Origin: Scenedesmus sp. ARA3
Lineage: Eukaryota; Chlorophyta; Chlorophyceae; Sphaeropleales; Scenedesmaceae
Assembly (NCBI GenBank): GCA_004335835.1
Contig: RWJK01000178.1
Location: 58,932 to 122,931 of the forward strand
Length of the DNA: 64,000 nucleotides
Reading direction: 5' to 3'
Shown: piece by piece, positions 13,526 to 26,780 of the stretch
Layout: each line of letters starts with the position of its first letter
How positions within the stretch are numbered: position 1 is the first letter of the stretch
Position numbers and translations under genes: made by a program
Notes under the pieces: model-generated
The model's database searches: none
What the model was told of the DNA's origin: nothing
The model's input: only the letters and a program-made list of their open reading frames with translations

Positions 13526-15226
13526 TCATGCATCTGGCTGACGATGTGCACCCTCTGTGGGTGGCACTGCTGCTGCTGCTGCTGCAACTGCATCTGCTTG
13601 CTGAGTGCCATCGGCTGCTTCCTCTTTTGCTTGGCCTGCTGCCTGTGCCGCTGCTGCTGCCTCCTTGATGCGGTTGGTGCGGTAGTGCGCCCAGTAGAAA
13701 AATTGCTGGGAGTGCAGCTCTTCCTGCAACAGCAGCAGCAGCAAGATGGCGGCGGGAGCAGCAGCAGCAGCAGCTTGCATTCATAGGTGTTGATTGCTAG
13801 CTGCATTGCTGCTCAAATCATCGTTCAAGCTAATAAAGCGTTTACTTGACGAACTCGTTTAGTTGACAAACCCATGCAGGACGTTGCACATGAGTCAGAT
13901 GCATAGCTCACTCGAAAGCGCAATCACGCGCATGCAGTTGTGATGGCATGTTTCAGCCTGAGTCACGATGGCCGACTGAGGCAGTCTGCCGCACAACTTG
14001 TGTTGAACACTACACAACACTAACTTGATTGCAAAGACACCAACCGTGACCATTGGCGAGACGATGGCCTGCCTGAAGTGCTCGCTTTGCAGCAGATCCA
14101 GCATGGCCAGGCAGTGCGGGAACCTGGAAGGCGGGCAGCAGCAGCAGCAGCAGCAACAGCAGTCACATCTGGGCTGCATCACCTGGCAGGTGGCAGACAT
14201 TCCTGCTGTGACAGCAACAGGTATCAGACATCATCAAATGGCTGCGCCGGCTCTTGGTGCTGGGTGGAGCATGCCACATCACGTTGCGCTGCTGCCCATA
14301 GCATGCTTCCTTCAAGCGCCGCTGACAAGGATCTGTGGCTGCATGAGCGCCACGCAGCAACAGCGCTTCACAGAGCAACCGCTAGTTGACAGCATGAAGC
14401 AGCATGTCATGCTGCCAGCTGGCGTGGGGGAACACCTGATGTAGCTGGCGTACTGCGGCTGCCGCCAGTACTCCAGGTACTTCAGGTAGTTCAGAAAGGC
14501 CTTGTCTTCCAAATACTTGTTCTGCGCAAGCCCTGATGATGATGACCATAGCATTCACAAATGTAAAGGATGGCAGGGACAAGGGGAGCAGAGGAATGTG
14601 GTGAGAAAGCTGTCCAGCCAGTGCAAGTTGTGCATGATGGGCAGCATGTAAAAGGGCGAATTTATATGGCTCCTGGATTTGCATGTACTTTTGTGTGTGG
14701 ATGAGCCAAACTTGAGCTGCTGTGCAGCTTGGTTCTGAGCACGCAAGATGCTGCCTCTGCCAAATCAAAACATGTTGCCTGGGGGCCCTGATGCTGCAGA
14801 GCCCTGCTGTGCTGTCTGCATGCCATGCTGCTGGGACACGCTGCACCTGTGGCTGCTGTGCTTAGGCGCTGTTCAATCCCAGAAACTCCGGCACAAAGGG
14901 GTGGTAGATATCCACAGGCATGTTGATGTGGCGCTAGCAGGCTTATAGAGCTGCGGGTGCTCACAGTTGAGGTAGTGGGGGTTTGCTAGGCACTGAATGA
15001 ACTCCAGTTCCAGAACGAAGCGCGCCGACTCAACCACACCAGTCTGCGCCTGGTAACTGCAATCACAACACGAAATAAGTCTCAGGTTGTAACATCTTGC
15101 AAGCATGCCTGTGAATATGGAGGAGCAGCAAAGTGCACATGCTGTTTGCTGTTGCTGTTCTGCTGCTGCTGTCAGCCAAGGTGCGTTCCAATCTCACCTA
15201 GCGAACTTCTCTGGATTTTCTGCCAT
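13526..15226 (-). CDS. MED31: Mediator complex subunit 31 (SOH1)
   Basis: MED31 sits in the middle module of Mediator, which bridges transcription factors and RNA polymerase II in the nucleus. Five exons splice in phase: 15226-15198, 15056-14965, 14532-14436, 14123-14045 and 13723-13526. The product starts MAENPEKFA and runs through the family hallmarks in order: [17 protein letters not shown], a block with [13 protein letters not shown], then [11 protein letters not shown] and HFRQAI, and finally the [10 protein letters not shown] block. Exon 4 could instead end at 14051; both donors are weak. After the core a tail rich in Ala and Gln ends at 13526, which is longer than in most MED31 proteins. 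The family Tyr before LAQN is Trp here, created across an exon junction. Introns 3 and 4 end in CTG-rich tracts just before the acceptors. Identity is secure; only the exon 4 donor is uncertain. Confidence 0.93.
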
Positions 15227-15614
15227 GACAACTGCAGTTGAATAGTGCGTCGCTGACAAGCACCGTACGGCAGCGACAAGCTGGGAAGTCGACCCTAATC
15301 AGCTCAAGACCCCTGCAGGTACTGCTGTCGTGGTGCAGCCCTGTCGCAAGGGATCAACCGCTAAATGGCTGCACAGAGTGACCTCGTATTGTATGAAAAT
15401 AGAGGTTACGCTGATGGGCGCAATTGCGTTCCAGAATAGCCTCACAGGCACCATCTAACGAAAAGCCCCAGTTGCACAGCCCTGGTGGTTCATGTCACGA
15501 CCGCACAAGAACGGTGAAAGGCAGTTAGACCAACGATATTCCTGGATGTCGGCTGAACTATTGCATGTGCTGCTCCTGTTTGCACCGTACTGTAGCACCA
15601 GCAGCAGCACAGCA

Positions 15615-16190
15615 ATGGGCAAAGCCAAGCGCCAGGCACAACTTTGCAGCAGCAGCAGCAGCAGCAGCTGCGACTCAAGCAGCAGCAGTGACTTCTCAGA
15701 CGATGAGCACCCTTCATTAGATGCCGGGAGGTACCAGGCAGCTGACCTTCAGCAGGGCCTTAGGACACGGTGCGCTGCGGGCTATGAGGTACAGCACTGC
15801 ATGCAAGCGTGGCTGTGGTTGTGTGCATGCCGCATCATCTGCAGGAAGGCACCGCAAGCTATCTCCTGGCAGCTGCTGCTGTACGCACGAGGTCGGCAAA
15901 AGTGTGTATGTGCTGTGTGATTGGCTGCAGGCAGTTCAGGCTGTGGGCAGTGCGTGAGCTGCATCAGGTGCTTGCTCAGGGCTGGAGCTCAGCTGGCAAG
16001 GCAAGTGCCAGCAAGGGGGCTGCACACCACAGGCAGCAGCTGTTGCAAGGCATCTTGTTGTGCAACAGCATCTCTGGCTAAACATGCGTCTCAAGCCTGT
16101 TGCAAAACTCTTTTGTGCGCACTGCATGCACGTACAGCCAGCAGCCTCCTGCACGAACCTGTGTGTACAGGGCCAGAAGGAGTAGGTCCC

Positions 16191-16279
<89 letters not shown>

Positions 16280-18446
16280 AGAAGCTCCAGGCAGCTGTGT
16301 TTGACGACTTGATGGTTGCAGTGCAGCAGCCTGACAGGTGAGCAGCACCGCAGTGGCAGGTTGTTGAGGCATGCATGACTCCGTTCATGCATGTCTGCAT
16401 GCATGCATGTCTGGATGAGCTTTTTATTCAAAGACCGCACATCAATGAGCCAACCACCCCAGTCGGTACTGCTGAAGCCGCTGCCTCACCTGCTTCTGTG
16501 ATGCACGTGCTGCTCCTGCTGCCTGCAGCCGCCCAGCGGTGGTGGAGGCAACAGCAGCACTGCTTGCTGTCGCCAAGCGCGTGCTACCGCAGCAGAAGCG
16601 CAACCAGCTGGTCAAGCAGCAGCGCTCAGCAGCAGTGGCGGCCAGCAGGGCATCCCGCAAACTTGCAGGTGGGCTATGCGTGACTGCACCCCCAGCATGA
16701 CCACCCATGCAATTTATTTCAGCAGATGCTGATGCTTGTTTGGAAGGAGAGGATCAACAGGACCACCCATTCACCTTGCTGGTGCTGTAGCTGTGCTGCA
16801 TCACAGCAGCTCATTCCTGCAGCTGCTCTGCTGTTGCGGCGTCGCACTGAGCTGAGCTTGGCACCACACTAAAGTGACCATCAGCAGGCTAGCTGTTTCG
16901 TTCCCCTTTTTGCTGCACTCGCTGCCTTTTCCTAATAGTGTAGTATGCGCTGGCTGCTGTGCAGATGCGGGCCCTGATCACAGGCGCCCAGCTGCTGCTT
17001 GGTGTGAGGCTGATGATGATGATGAGCCGCTAGTACTGCTGGGAGACGTACCTGCTGAAGTGGTGCGGGGCATCCTGCAAGCACTGGACCCCCTGTCACT
17101 GGCAGCAGCAGCATGCGTCTGCAGGTGAGGTTTGGATGGGGTCTTATGGTCCAGCTTTGCTTAAAGGTGCGCACCTTTGCATTCCAGGTGTCGCGTCAGT
17201 CTGTCATGTTATATACGCAGAAGGTGCGCACCTTTGCATTCCAGGTGTCGCGTCAGTCTGTCATGTTATACACGCAGAATTGGGCTGAACGGAGCAGAGA
17301 GCTGGTTCGACGTTGTTAACAGGATGCTGCACACACTGGCTGAGCACTGCGACTGTAATGGTGGCAGCAAATGCTGTTGGAGGCAGATGCCGGCAGCCAT
17401 GCCATGCCTAATTTTAGCAACTGCAGAACAGCTGTGTTTGTTGTTTGGTGCTGCTGACACTTGCAGGGCGTGGCAAGAGCTGGCCACAGATAGCAGCCTC
17501 TGGCAGCAGCACCTGCAGCGCATCTTCCCTGGCGCCTCAAAGCAGCAGCAGCGCCGGTGCCAGCGGCAGCAGCAGCAGCAACCGCCTGGCGCGGGTACAG
17601 GCGCTGACAGCGGCAGTGTTGCTGGCGCGTGTTCGTTGCACAAGCAGTTTGCTGCTGCTGCTCAGCGTGAGTGGCTGCTTGAGCACGTCCTGCGGCAATG
17701 GATAGAGTTGACAAATTGCAATGTGGCAACAGCTGTGGCGTCACTGCAGTCAGAGCCTTCTTTGAGGACTTGCTTCAGCAGTGGTTACAGGGTTTGAGGC
17801 CTCGCCGCACACTGCAGCGTGTTGTTACAGTTCCCCCTGGTGACGAGATCTGCCGGCTAGACCAGGCGACCGGCTCCTGCAAAGTGTGTGTAGGTACGGT
17901 TGATGCCATTCAGTGTGTGATGATATACATGCGTCGCACGCATGTGTAAAATGACAGTTTTAGGCATGGTAAATGCACAACTGCTCGCCTTCTGCGCATG
18001 TGTCTTGTGTCTGCAGGGCACCCAAGCGCGCTGCTGCCGTGGCGGTCATGCCGCGTGCTGGTTGGTGGGCGGCTGCAGTGGATGGCTCCTGGAGCAGCAG
18101 CAGGCGGGGCACCAGCAGCAGTCGCCAAGGCAGCAAGGCGAGGCATGATACTGCCAGGGCCTGTCTATTTGACGACAGCACAGGTGCGGGCTCGCAACAG
18201 TTGCCTGCACATGCTAGCGTAACATGCGGCTTTGCAGCAGGAGCATTGCAGGGTTGGGTACAACTGCTCCTACCAGCCATAGCTGCTGCTAGCTCCTTCA
18301 CTCTTGCGGCTGAAAAAGCGTACAAGATTTAAGTATTTTCCACCGGCCGGCTAAGCGTGCTGTTTGTGTCTTGCCGTGGCATCTGTTTTGCTGCCAGGCT
18401 GTCAGCTGGCTGATGGGCAGCTCTTGGTCCCAAGTTTTTGCAGCAG

Positions 18447-18481
<35 letters not shown>

Positions 18482-18762
18482 AGCGATGGGTCTTCTGCGG
18501 CAGGCAGCAGCAGTTAATCAGACGGGGAGGAGTCTCACACGCTTGGCGGGAGGCGAGCTGCAGCCAATGCTCTGAGGCTGTGGGCCATCAGCAAGCCTTG
18601 AGCTGCAGCGAGCTGCTGCCTAAAACAGGCAAGCTCAACCCTGCAGCCTCTGCTACCTTCACAACTCAGCTTCACAGCGAGTCTCAGAGCCTCAAGTTTC
18701 AGAGGTGTGCCTGCTTGGGGCAGTCTCCAGCTGAGCTGGGACAAGAGCCGGGCATTGGGTGA
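15615..18762 (+). CDS. F-box protein with N-terminal helical region
   Basis: The F-box binds Skp1 and would make this the substrate-recognition subunit of an SCF ubiquitin ligase. The model has nine exons: 15615-15769, 15931-15967, 16282-16337, 16529-16668, 16965-17124, 17467-17666, 17750-17893, 18017-18183 and 18406-18762. All phases agree, giving 471 residues. The N terminus is Ser-rich and acidic, then comes a basic helical stretch (VAKRVLPQQKRNQL), an acidic run of four Asp, and the F-box, split over two exons: VPAEVVRGIL, then CVCRAWQELA and SLWQQHL. The rest (AFFEDLLQQWLQGLRP; GPVYLTTAQ) is not recognised and shows no LRR, Kelch or WD repeats. The last exon is the weakest part: another frame there gives a Ser-rich end. 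Intron 2 holds 29 CTG units touching the acceptor, and intron 5 holds a 57-bp duplication. Confidence 0.65.
16192..16281. repeat. (CTG)29 tract ending at a 3' splice site
   Basis: A pure run of 29 CTG units is followed at once by CAG, which is the acceptor of the third F-box exon (first exon base 16282). On the other strand the run reads as poly-Gln or poly-Ala open frames, which I regard as spurious. Confidence 0.9.
17164..17277. repeat. 57-bp perfect-length tandem duplication
   Basis: Two adjacent 57-bp copies begin AAGGTGCGCACCTTTGC and differ at only about one base. They lie in the intron between the two halves of the F-box. The near identity suggests a recent duplication. A shorter diverged relative occurs near 33376. 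Confidence 0.9.
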
Positions 18763-19599
18763 TGGGCGAGGCGCCGCCGTTTTTTAAGTGAGTGGTGTGG
18801 CTTAAACAATGTTTCTGGTGTTGCAGCGATGTGTTTCTCTGCCATTAAGGAGCAGTTGCAGGGGAAGTGCTGTGGTGGGCATCATGTTGTAGATTGATTA
18901 CTACTTGCGTGCACTGCTAGTGAGTAACACACGGCTGCAGTATGGTGTGGGAGCAGACATTTAGCGTTCATGTGCCGTTTCATTGGCTTTACATGTAGCT
19001 GCTGCCTCTCCTTTGCTGCAGGTCTGACCGGGGAGGTACACAGGCACTACATGGGCAAGAATGCTGAAGAGCTTGGAGGATCCCTAATTCATTGGTATTA
19101 TAGTTTGCGGTTCAAATGTAACAGGCCCTCGTCTCGGTCGTGTTTTGGTTCGTTGCTGATCTGGTGCAGGAGGCGGGGCCCTGTGCAGGTGCGTGTCGAT
19201 CTTCGCTCTACCTATGACAACAGGCAAACGAGCTGAAATTGCAGCTTTGACCGTGCTTACTTGATGAGGATCTGGCCTGAATTGCTGGAAAGGACGCTGG
19301 TCCCAACCCCAGTGAACCCGTGTCACAGAGGTGCACCGGGTGCAGGGGTCTCATGTAGCCAGCTCCACCTGCACCCCCGACACAAGTTGTGCTCAACTTT
19401 GACCACAAGCGTTTCAGAAATTTGAATGACAACACAAATTACTATTTGCATGGCTATCCTCACCAAGTAGCGAGCCAATGGCCGGAAGCGCGAAGCGGTC
19501 TTGGGTGTTCAACAAGAAGTATCCAGCATTCCTAGAGGTTCGTTAATAGTCAAGCCCTAGCAACCCGTAGCCCCAGCCCACCATTAGCAGCCAGCGAGG
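18763..19599. other. intergenic, F-box 3' side to nadB start
   Basis: I see no convincing exon here. A short open frame at about 19021-19108 follows a CAG acceptor-like site and could be an extra F-box exon, but nothing supports it beyond the open frame. Confidence 0.4.
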
Positions 19600-22432
19600 A
19601 TGGCACCCCTTGTAGCAGTCACCCGTTCCTCATCCAGGCTCCAGGCAGCCGCAGCGCCACCTTCCGTGCATCTCCGTCGCCCACGTTCTATCCAGCGTGC
19701 GTCTGCGGCAACATGCATGGGCCCTGCTAGGCGCGGAACCGTGGCCTGTCGGGCAGACGTGAACTCTGACGCCTTCAGGAGCCCCTTCGAGAACCCCTAC
19801 AGCGAGGCCCTGCCCGTGCGCAGCACCAACAGCAGATCCGTGCGTCAGTTTGATTATCTGGTGCTTGGCAGTGGCATTGCTGGCCTGTCTTATGCCCTCA
19901 AGGTGGCCGAGTATGGCAGTGTGGCCATCATCACCAAGGACTATGCCAACGAGGGGTGCACCCAGTACGCCCAGGGCGGCGTATGTGCTGTGCTGGATGC
20001 AGCAGACAGCGTGGACAGCCATGTTGAGGACACCATGGTTGCTGGCGCGTTCCTGAATGACCGCAAGTGAGTGGCTCTGCACCATACAGCAGCATGCTGC
20101 CAGATCTGTGGCTGCGACCTGCACGAGTCAGCTGGGCTGGTGTGTGCCATATCAGTCGAGCAGCAGAGCAATCTCAGCACAGCAACCATGCAATTTTGCA
20201 ACACACCAGCACAGCAGCCAGCCGTTTGGCATACCAGCAGTAGGGTTTCCTAGGGTTTGCCAGGTGCCTCGCCGTGTTAGGCAACAGCAGTTCAGCATGC
20301 AACTCTGTGCAGCGCTTTGGTCTCACTGATCACAAGCATTCACAGGCGCAGCTTGAGCTCTTTCCTACCCTGTCACATATCCTTAACGCCTGCTGCTGCC
20401 TGCCGCTGTCCTCTGTCTCCATTTCTCTTTTCCCTGCCTGCATCTACAGCGCCGTGGAGGTGGTCTGCCGCGAGGGCCCCGCGCGCGTGCTGGAGCTCGT
20501 GCGCCTCGGCGCCGACTTCACGCGCAACAACGACGGGACCCTGCACCTCACGCGCGAGGGCGGCCACACCAACCGCCGCATCGTGCACGCAGCCGACCTC
20601 ACCGGCCGCGAGATTGAGCGCGCGCTGCTTGCGACTGCGCGCGCGCACCGCAACGTGACCTTCTTCGAGCACCACCTTGCAACTGAGCTGGTTGTGGACG
20701 AGGTGTCTGGGCAGCTGCACTGCTTCGGAGTGGATGTGCTAGACCAGCACAACGCAGGCATGTGCCGCTTCCTGGGGCTGTCCACCATGCTGGCAACAGG
20801 CGGCGCTGGCCAGGTCTACCCCAGCACCACCAACCCACATGTGGCTACGGGTGATGGCATGGCTATGGCGTACCGCGCCGGCGCTGCCATGAGCAACATG
20901 GAGTTTGTGCAGTTCCACCCGACTGCGCTGTATAGCCCGCCAGGCAGTGCGGGGACTGGCGGCGCTGCGGGCGCTGAGCGCACCTTCCTGATTACAGAGG
21001 CTGTGCGTGGCGAGGGCGGCTTGCTGTTCAACATGAAGGGTGAGTGATGCAGCTGAGCAGCAGGAGATACAATGACAACAGCAGCAGCTGCAGCAGCAGT
21101 CAAAGGGACGGTTGCTTTATACAGTAGGTGTTGCTGGCAATTGCAGTCACTGGCAGTAACGGTAGCTGGAAGCAGGTTTGTGGTGCGTAGCAATTGTGTG
21201 TGTTGGCTCCAGCAGCTGTATCATGCGTACAGCAGCTTGCGTGCTGCATGCTGGCGTCGTCTTCACATAGCACATGCCTGCAGTTGAGTGGCTCTCAGTC
21301 TTGCTCAAGGATGCGCCCACACTCACCTTTGGCTGCCTCCTGCCTGCTTTACTGCTACCCCTGCTCACTTCCTTCCTGCTTTCCAGGCGAGCGCTTCATG
21401 CCAAGCTACGACCCAACCCGCTTGGAGCTAGCCCCGCGTGACGTGGTGGCTCGCGCCATCCAGGACCAGATGCTGTTACATGACAACCCGCACGTGTGGC
21501 TGGACATCAGCCACAAGCCTGCTGCTGAGGTGCGGGAGCACTTCCCCAACATCGCGGCGCGCTGCTCCGAGCAAGGCATCGACATCACCAAAGACCCCAT
21601 CCCGGTGCTGCCAGCGCAGCACTACATGTGCGGCGGCGTGGCAGCTGGCCTGCGCGGTGAAACTAGCGTGCAGGGGCTGTTTGCGTGCGGCGAGGTGGCC
21701 TGCTCCGGCCTGCACGGCGCCAACCGCCTGGCTTCTAACAGTCTGCTTGAAGGGCTGGTGTTTGCTGACAGGGCGGCAGGGCCCAGCGTGGCACATGCCG
21801 AGTATGCGTCCCGCAACTGCGGGCGTCAGCTGCACTATGCAGCAGCCAGCGCGGACTTCAGCGGTCCTCGTGCTGCGCGCCCGCTGGCCGGCCCTACAGC
21901 AGAATGGGTGGCGGCGAAGCGTGCCGAGGTGCGCAGCCTGATGTGGGAGACCTGCGGCATCGTGCGCCGCACTGCTGCGCTGCAGCGGGCACAGGCGCAG
22001 CTGGCGGCGGCGTATGTTGAGGTGAAGGCTGTGTATAAGCACTATGGTGTGAACACGCAGCTAGTGGAGCTGATGAACGTTGTGACTGTTGCGGAGCTGA
22101 TTGTGTCATGTGCGCTGCAGCGCCGCGAGTCTCGCGGCCTGCACTACAGCGCTGACTACCCTGCAGCTGCTGCTGAGACCGCGCCCAGCGTGATCAGCAG
22201 CAGCCTGAAAAGCAGGCTTGATTTAGAGGCAGTGCGTGGCAGCATTGGTGTGCGCAGCAGCAATGGCTTTGTGTCGCTGATCTCGCCTGGTGGCGGTGTG
22301 GCAGCGTCGGGCGGTGCTGCCAGCACCGGCGGCGCGAGTGCTGCTGGCAGCCAGCGTGGTGTGGGCAGCGCTGCCAAGAAGGGTGCTGCGCTGCGTGACC
22401 TGTCTGTGCGCTCCTTCAGCGAGCCGGAGTGA
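19600..22432 (+). CDS. L-aspartate oxidase, plastid-targeted
   Basis: This FAD enzyme oxidises L-aspartate to iminoaspartate, the first step of de novo NAD synthesis in plants and algae; quinolinate synthase acts next. Three exons, 19600-20066, 20450-21039 and 21387-22432, splice in phase to 700 residues. The first ~65 residues are rich in Ala, Ser and Arg, as expected of a chloroplast transit peptide. Then come the FAD-binding [14 protein letters not shown], the [10 protein letters not shown] substrate/FAD loop, [11 protein letters not shown], the [12 protein letters not shown] block, the C-terminal FAD-contact block ([16 protein letters not shown]) and the helical domain with [12 protein letters not shown], all typical of NadB rather than succinate dehydrogenase. 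A ~60-residue Gly/Ala/Ser tail follows the usual end. The start ATG at 19600 is the first in frame and precedes the transit peptide. Confidence 0.96.
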
Positions 22433-25400
22433 TTGAGCTGCATGCAAACTGCTGGATGCATGCATGCGCAGCTGGCAGTGCTGTCTGCACGCAGGGGTTT
22501 GCCTCTTGCTGCCGTTGCTGTAGGAGGTGATGTGGATGTGTGGCTGGCATTATTGGTGGTGTAATTCATGCAGCTGATGCGGTGTGATGTGTGTCAGCAT
22601 GGTGGGCCAGTGCTTGCTGTGCATGGGGTATGCAGTGGCTGCTGTGCGCAGGCGCGCATGTAGGACTGCTTGTCATGTGCAGCGCATGTGTACATGACAC
22701 GACTGCAGCGAGGCAGTGATGGAGTCGGCGTTGCATGGGCGCCCCTGCGCATTGGCAGCTGGTTGCTGTGCATTCAGCAGTGGGTGGTGGCTCCAGGTGA
22801 ACAAGGCAGGCGTGATGGGCTTGCAAGTCACTTGTTCACAGAATTTAGTTATGGTGGAAGGGTGGGGGACATAGGGACATGTCAGGGGCAGGGGATTTAG
22901 GATTCAAATGGCTACCTGCATGGCTTCTGCTCTATGAACGCTGCTGCACAGCAGCTGACACAACAGATTGCTATTGCCTAGCATCATGTACTCTGCACGG
23001 TTGTTTGCCACGTGTACCATCAGGCGGTTCGGTGTGATATGCATACCGGCATGTATGCTGAACGATTGTCGTGGCTGTGGCATTGAGCTGTGCTTTCCAA
23101 GCTGTGTACTCCATGTGTGCATGTTGGAGTTACAGCATCTGTACTTCTGTGGTTGGTGTTACCAGCGGTGCTGCAAGTGCAGCGTTCGCTTGGCCACAGC
23201 AATTTTGCTCGTAGCCCCAGAGTACTGTTCATGGCGCATTGTTTGGTTGGAGGTCTGTTCTGCTCCTATGCGGTTGCTTGTGTGTTCAACCATCAGGGTG
23301 TGCTGCATTTCGTGCACGAGCCCCTGGTGACCAAGCTGTACCTGCTTTTGAGGATGGTGACTGAAGGTTGGTGTGTGAGATGAGCTAGCAGCGACTAGTA
23401 GTCGGTCGCACGTGCTGATCACGGTGTTGCAGTCCTGTTTCTGCATGTTGTGGTGTCTGTGGGTAGCTGCTGTTTGTGCCGATCTGCAGCCGCTTGCTCT
23501 GATGGAAGGGACGGACAAGCCTTGCATCTGGATGCTCGGTCTGTTGTGGAATGGGATGTGGCAAGCAGACTGCAGTGAAGTATTTGTTATTTCTGCCCTT
23601 GGTGTAACAGATGTAAAAGAACGAGTCCATGTAGTGTCAGCAACCTGTGTTACAAACTGCTGACTAACAGCGGGGCCCACACATCAATGCGTGCTTGCAG
23701 CAGGTGTAGCCTTGAAAGGCCATGTAACCGTGTCTGACAGCACATGCCATGCACAGCACATGCGCATTGCGCTGCAAGTGGCGCCGCAAACCCTGCTGGC
23801 AGAAAGCACGCTGGCCCATGCAACAAGCAAGCATGCATGCATCAAGCCTCCAAAGCAGGCCAAGATCAATAGCAGCGGGTGTACCGTACACGGTGCAATG
23901 GCATCGGCATCTTGAAGCACTAATCAAGACCATCCAGGTGCTGCACATGGACATCCGCTGTGCATGCCTAGATCAAAGCAAATAACCAAGTGAACATCAG
24001 CAACAGGCACGCGCTGCACACCACGCAGTAGCAAGCAGTACCCCGCACATTTGAAAACTACATGCGCGGCAAATGGTGCAGACTACGCTGCACTTCCCTG
24101 CAAGCAGCGCCGCAAACACCGCCGGCAGGAGACGTGTTCCGCCCACACAGCAATCCAGCATGCTGGCATCAGGACCTCAGAGCAGAATGGCTACTCAACA
24201 TGAATGTGCAGCCGCTGTGGCATCTTGCCGCGGCAGCATCGCAAAGCAGCGATGAACCCCATCTTGGGGCGAACACAGACACAGCCATCTTGCATGCCTT
24301 GCTTACAGAGCTGCATGCAACGCTCACAAGAACACTTCGGAAACTCAGCTGTCAAACACGACCACTACCAACAAGCTCTGCTGCACGCAGCACATCTGGC
24401 ATCATCAGGTGCTTCACGTTGCCCAGGGGCGCACCAGCACACTAATGGTGCCATAAACGTGCAGTTTGATTCCAGACATTCTAGTCAAAAGGCAGCCGGC
24501 GATTACAGGTTATAATCGGTTGTGGAGTGCTGCAAAAGCAGGCACTGCAAACCCTACAAATTCCGCTACAAGGCAAGCAGGCAGGCAGTTAAGCAGGCTC
24601 AGAGACAGGCCAGTGCAACAGCAATGCTTCTGCATCTGGTGTTAAGTTCCACAGTGGGCTGAAATGCATTCACAGCCGCAGAGCTCACAGCCGTACTACT
24701 GATATGTTGTAAACTGCAAAGTCACCCTCAACAGCCGCAGACCAACAAACGTCGTCTTTCAGTGTGCTCAAACAGCCACGAGTGCGCATGCATGCATGCA
24801 TGCATGCATGCATGCATCATGTCCGGAAACCGTGCTCAAGCAAGCAGCCTAAGGCCGCAAACGCTGCTGACGCAACAGCACTCCAAGCATGTGATTATGG
24901 GTAGCGCCGGGATGTGAGCTTCCAGAGTGGCGCATGCCTGCCTGTTTTGCACAACATATATTCCCTCATGCAACCTCCTTAGCCGGAACAGCTGCCACCA
25001 GGCATGACTGCATTGGCCGGTAGCAGGCAGCTGCACGGCTGCGACAGCATCGCCAACAAAGGATTGACCACCAGCTTTGATACATGCGTATGAGCTAGTA
25101 GCAGGATCCATGGAAGTCCAGACCAGCACTACACCGGGCCATGCGAACACCATTTTTTATGATGAACCACAAAGCGTGCTTTCACGACATTATGAGAGCA
25201 TGCGAAGCACTGCCAAGCACCTTGACAGCAGCGCTAAACACGAGGATGATGAAAGCAGGGGCAGCAGGAAGAGTACATGCAGGTGCACCTGAGCAAGTGA
25301 CAGACTAGCAAGTAGCCAACGCAGGTCAAAGGACGCAAACAACTTGGCGCAAAAGGAGGTGCCAAGGTGCTGTGTGAACCAAGTACTACTACTGTGGAAG

Positions 25401-25621
25401 GTGCTATTGAAAGGGTGCCACGATGTGCGTTCCGCCACTCAAGGTTGTGCCAGCCATCGCACATTGCTAATCACGATGGTAGGTGGGGGAGAGCCCAAGA
25501 CAGCTGCTTGCTGCATCTCAGATCACCGTCGATGCTCATTACGTGTGCGCTATGTATCAGGATCAGGCAGACTTCTGAACGCAACAGACGTATGTGCACA
25601 CCCGGCAACAACCCTTGCATA
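22433..25621. other. intergenic; includes left arm of segmental duplication
   Basis: No gene is recognised. From about 23382 onwards the sequence closely matches 33449 onwards. Within it a dispersed element (words GCGCCGCAAA, CTGGCAGA, then CATGCATCAAGCC) occurs at about 23763-23860 and partly at 24100-24160, with relatives at 33890-33970 and 34432-34510. Confidence 0.6.
24787..24818. repeat. (CATG)n microsatellite
   Basis: About eight CATG tetranucleotide units lie in tandem in the non-coding arm of unit 1. No function is suggested. Confidence 0.9.
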
Positions 25622-26685
25622 CTAAAACTGAAGCGGCTCAGCAGCATAGGGTTTGCACTTCTGTTTCAAACCCACGCCAGAGCAGTTGTAGAAGGCTGCG
25701 TCTGCTGCACCTGCATAATACATCCATTTCAGATGCGCAGGCGTGAACTGCAGCATCACCGAGCTGCTGTTGGCTGTTGTGCCGCCTGTGTACAGCCCAA
25801 ATGCAGGCCAGTTGAAGGCATCTACATCATCAGGGAGGCCAGGCATTGTTGCGTCGATGTCAAAAGGTGTAGCAGCCGGTAGCAAGGGCCCGCCGGTCTG
25901 GCCTGGCTCTGCTGCACACTTGGTGTAGGCCACAGGAAGGCCCAGCAGCAGAGAGGCCGTGCATGGAGCAGACTGGGACAGCTGGTATGAATATGAAGCG
26001 CCAGCTAAGGAGAAGGCAGCTGTATACGCGGAGATCCCCTTAGGCACTGAAATGATGCTAGGCGCCAGCGTGCACTTGTTACAGTTAACGCTGCTTGACA
26101 GCTTCAGCAGTGCCATGTCCCATGCATGGTACTCGTTGGGCTTGGGTGCCGTGGCTGCTGCAGCGTTGTAGAAGGGCAGCTGTTCAAACCATGCAGGGAG
26201 TATGATGGCTTGGACAGCGTAGCCCTCAGATCCCCCCAGGATGTCGTTTGGCGCTCCTGCAATGACCTGCGGCAGGAACCTGAGCTCTGCCGGGTTGGCA
26301 GTTTTCCCTGTCTTCAGGTCATGCACGCAATGCGCTGCCGTGAGAACAAATGCATCGGTCACCATGAACCCCGTGCAGATGCCTTTGTAGGGCTTTGGAC
26401 CAGTCGACTTCACGATGAGGCCCAGGGCTGTGAACGGGTATATCATCTTCTGCTGCTGCCGCTGTGAGCCGACCTGTCCTCCGGCGGGATCAGCTGCCGA
26501 GGACGTTACACCAAGGGCTTTGAAGGCTCTAAAAACCTTGCTGACTTTGTTGGCTGGTAGGGCAGCCAGCAGCGGGCCAGCACTTGCAGAGCCCGCAGCC
26601 ACATACCTTGCTTGGAACATCACAGGGGACAGGTTGGACCTGAAAAAACAGCGTGGAATGCGCGTGCAGTAGTGGGCAGAGTCAC

Positions 26686-26780
<95 letters not shown>

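Noticed and set aside
16078..16440. Poly-Gln open frame on the minus strand
   Set aside because: It is the antisense of the intronic (CTG)29 tract of the F-box gene.
16723..16790. Possible extra F-box exon with an acidic sequence (ACLEGEDQQDH)
   Set aside because: No donor gives the phase needed by the next exon; skipping it splices cleanly.
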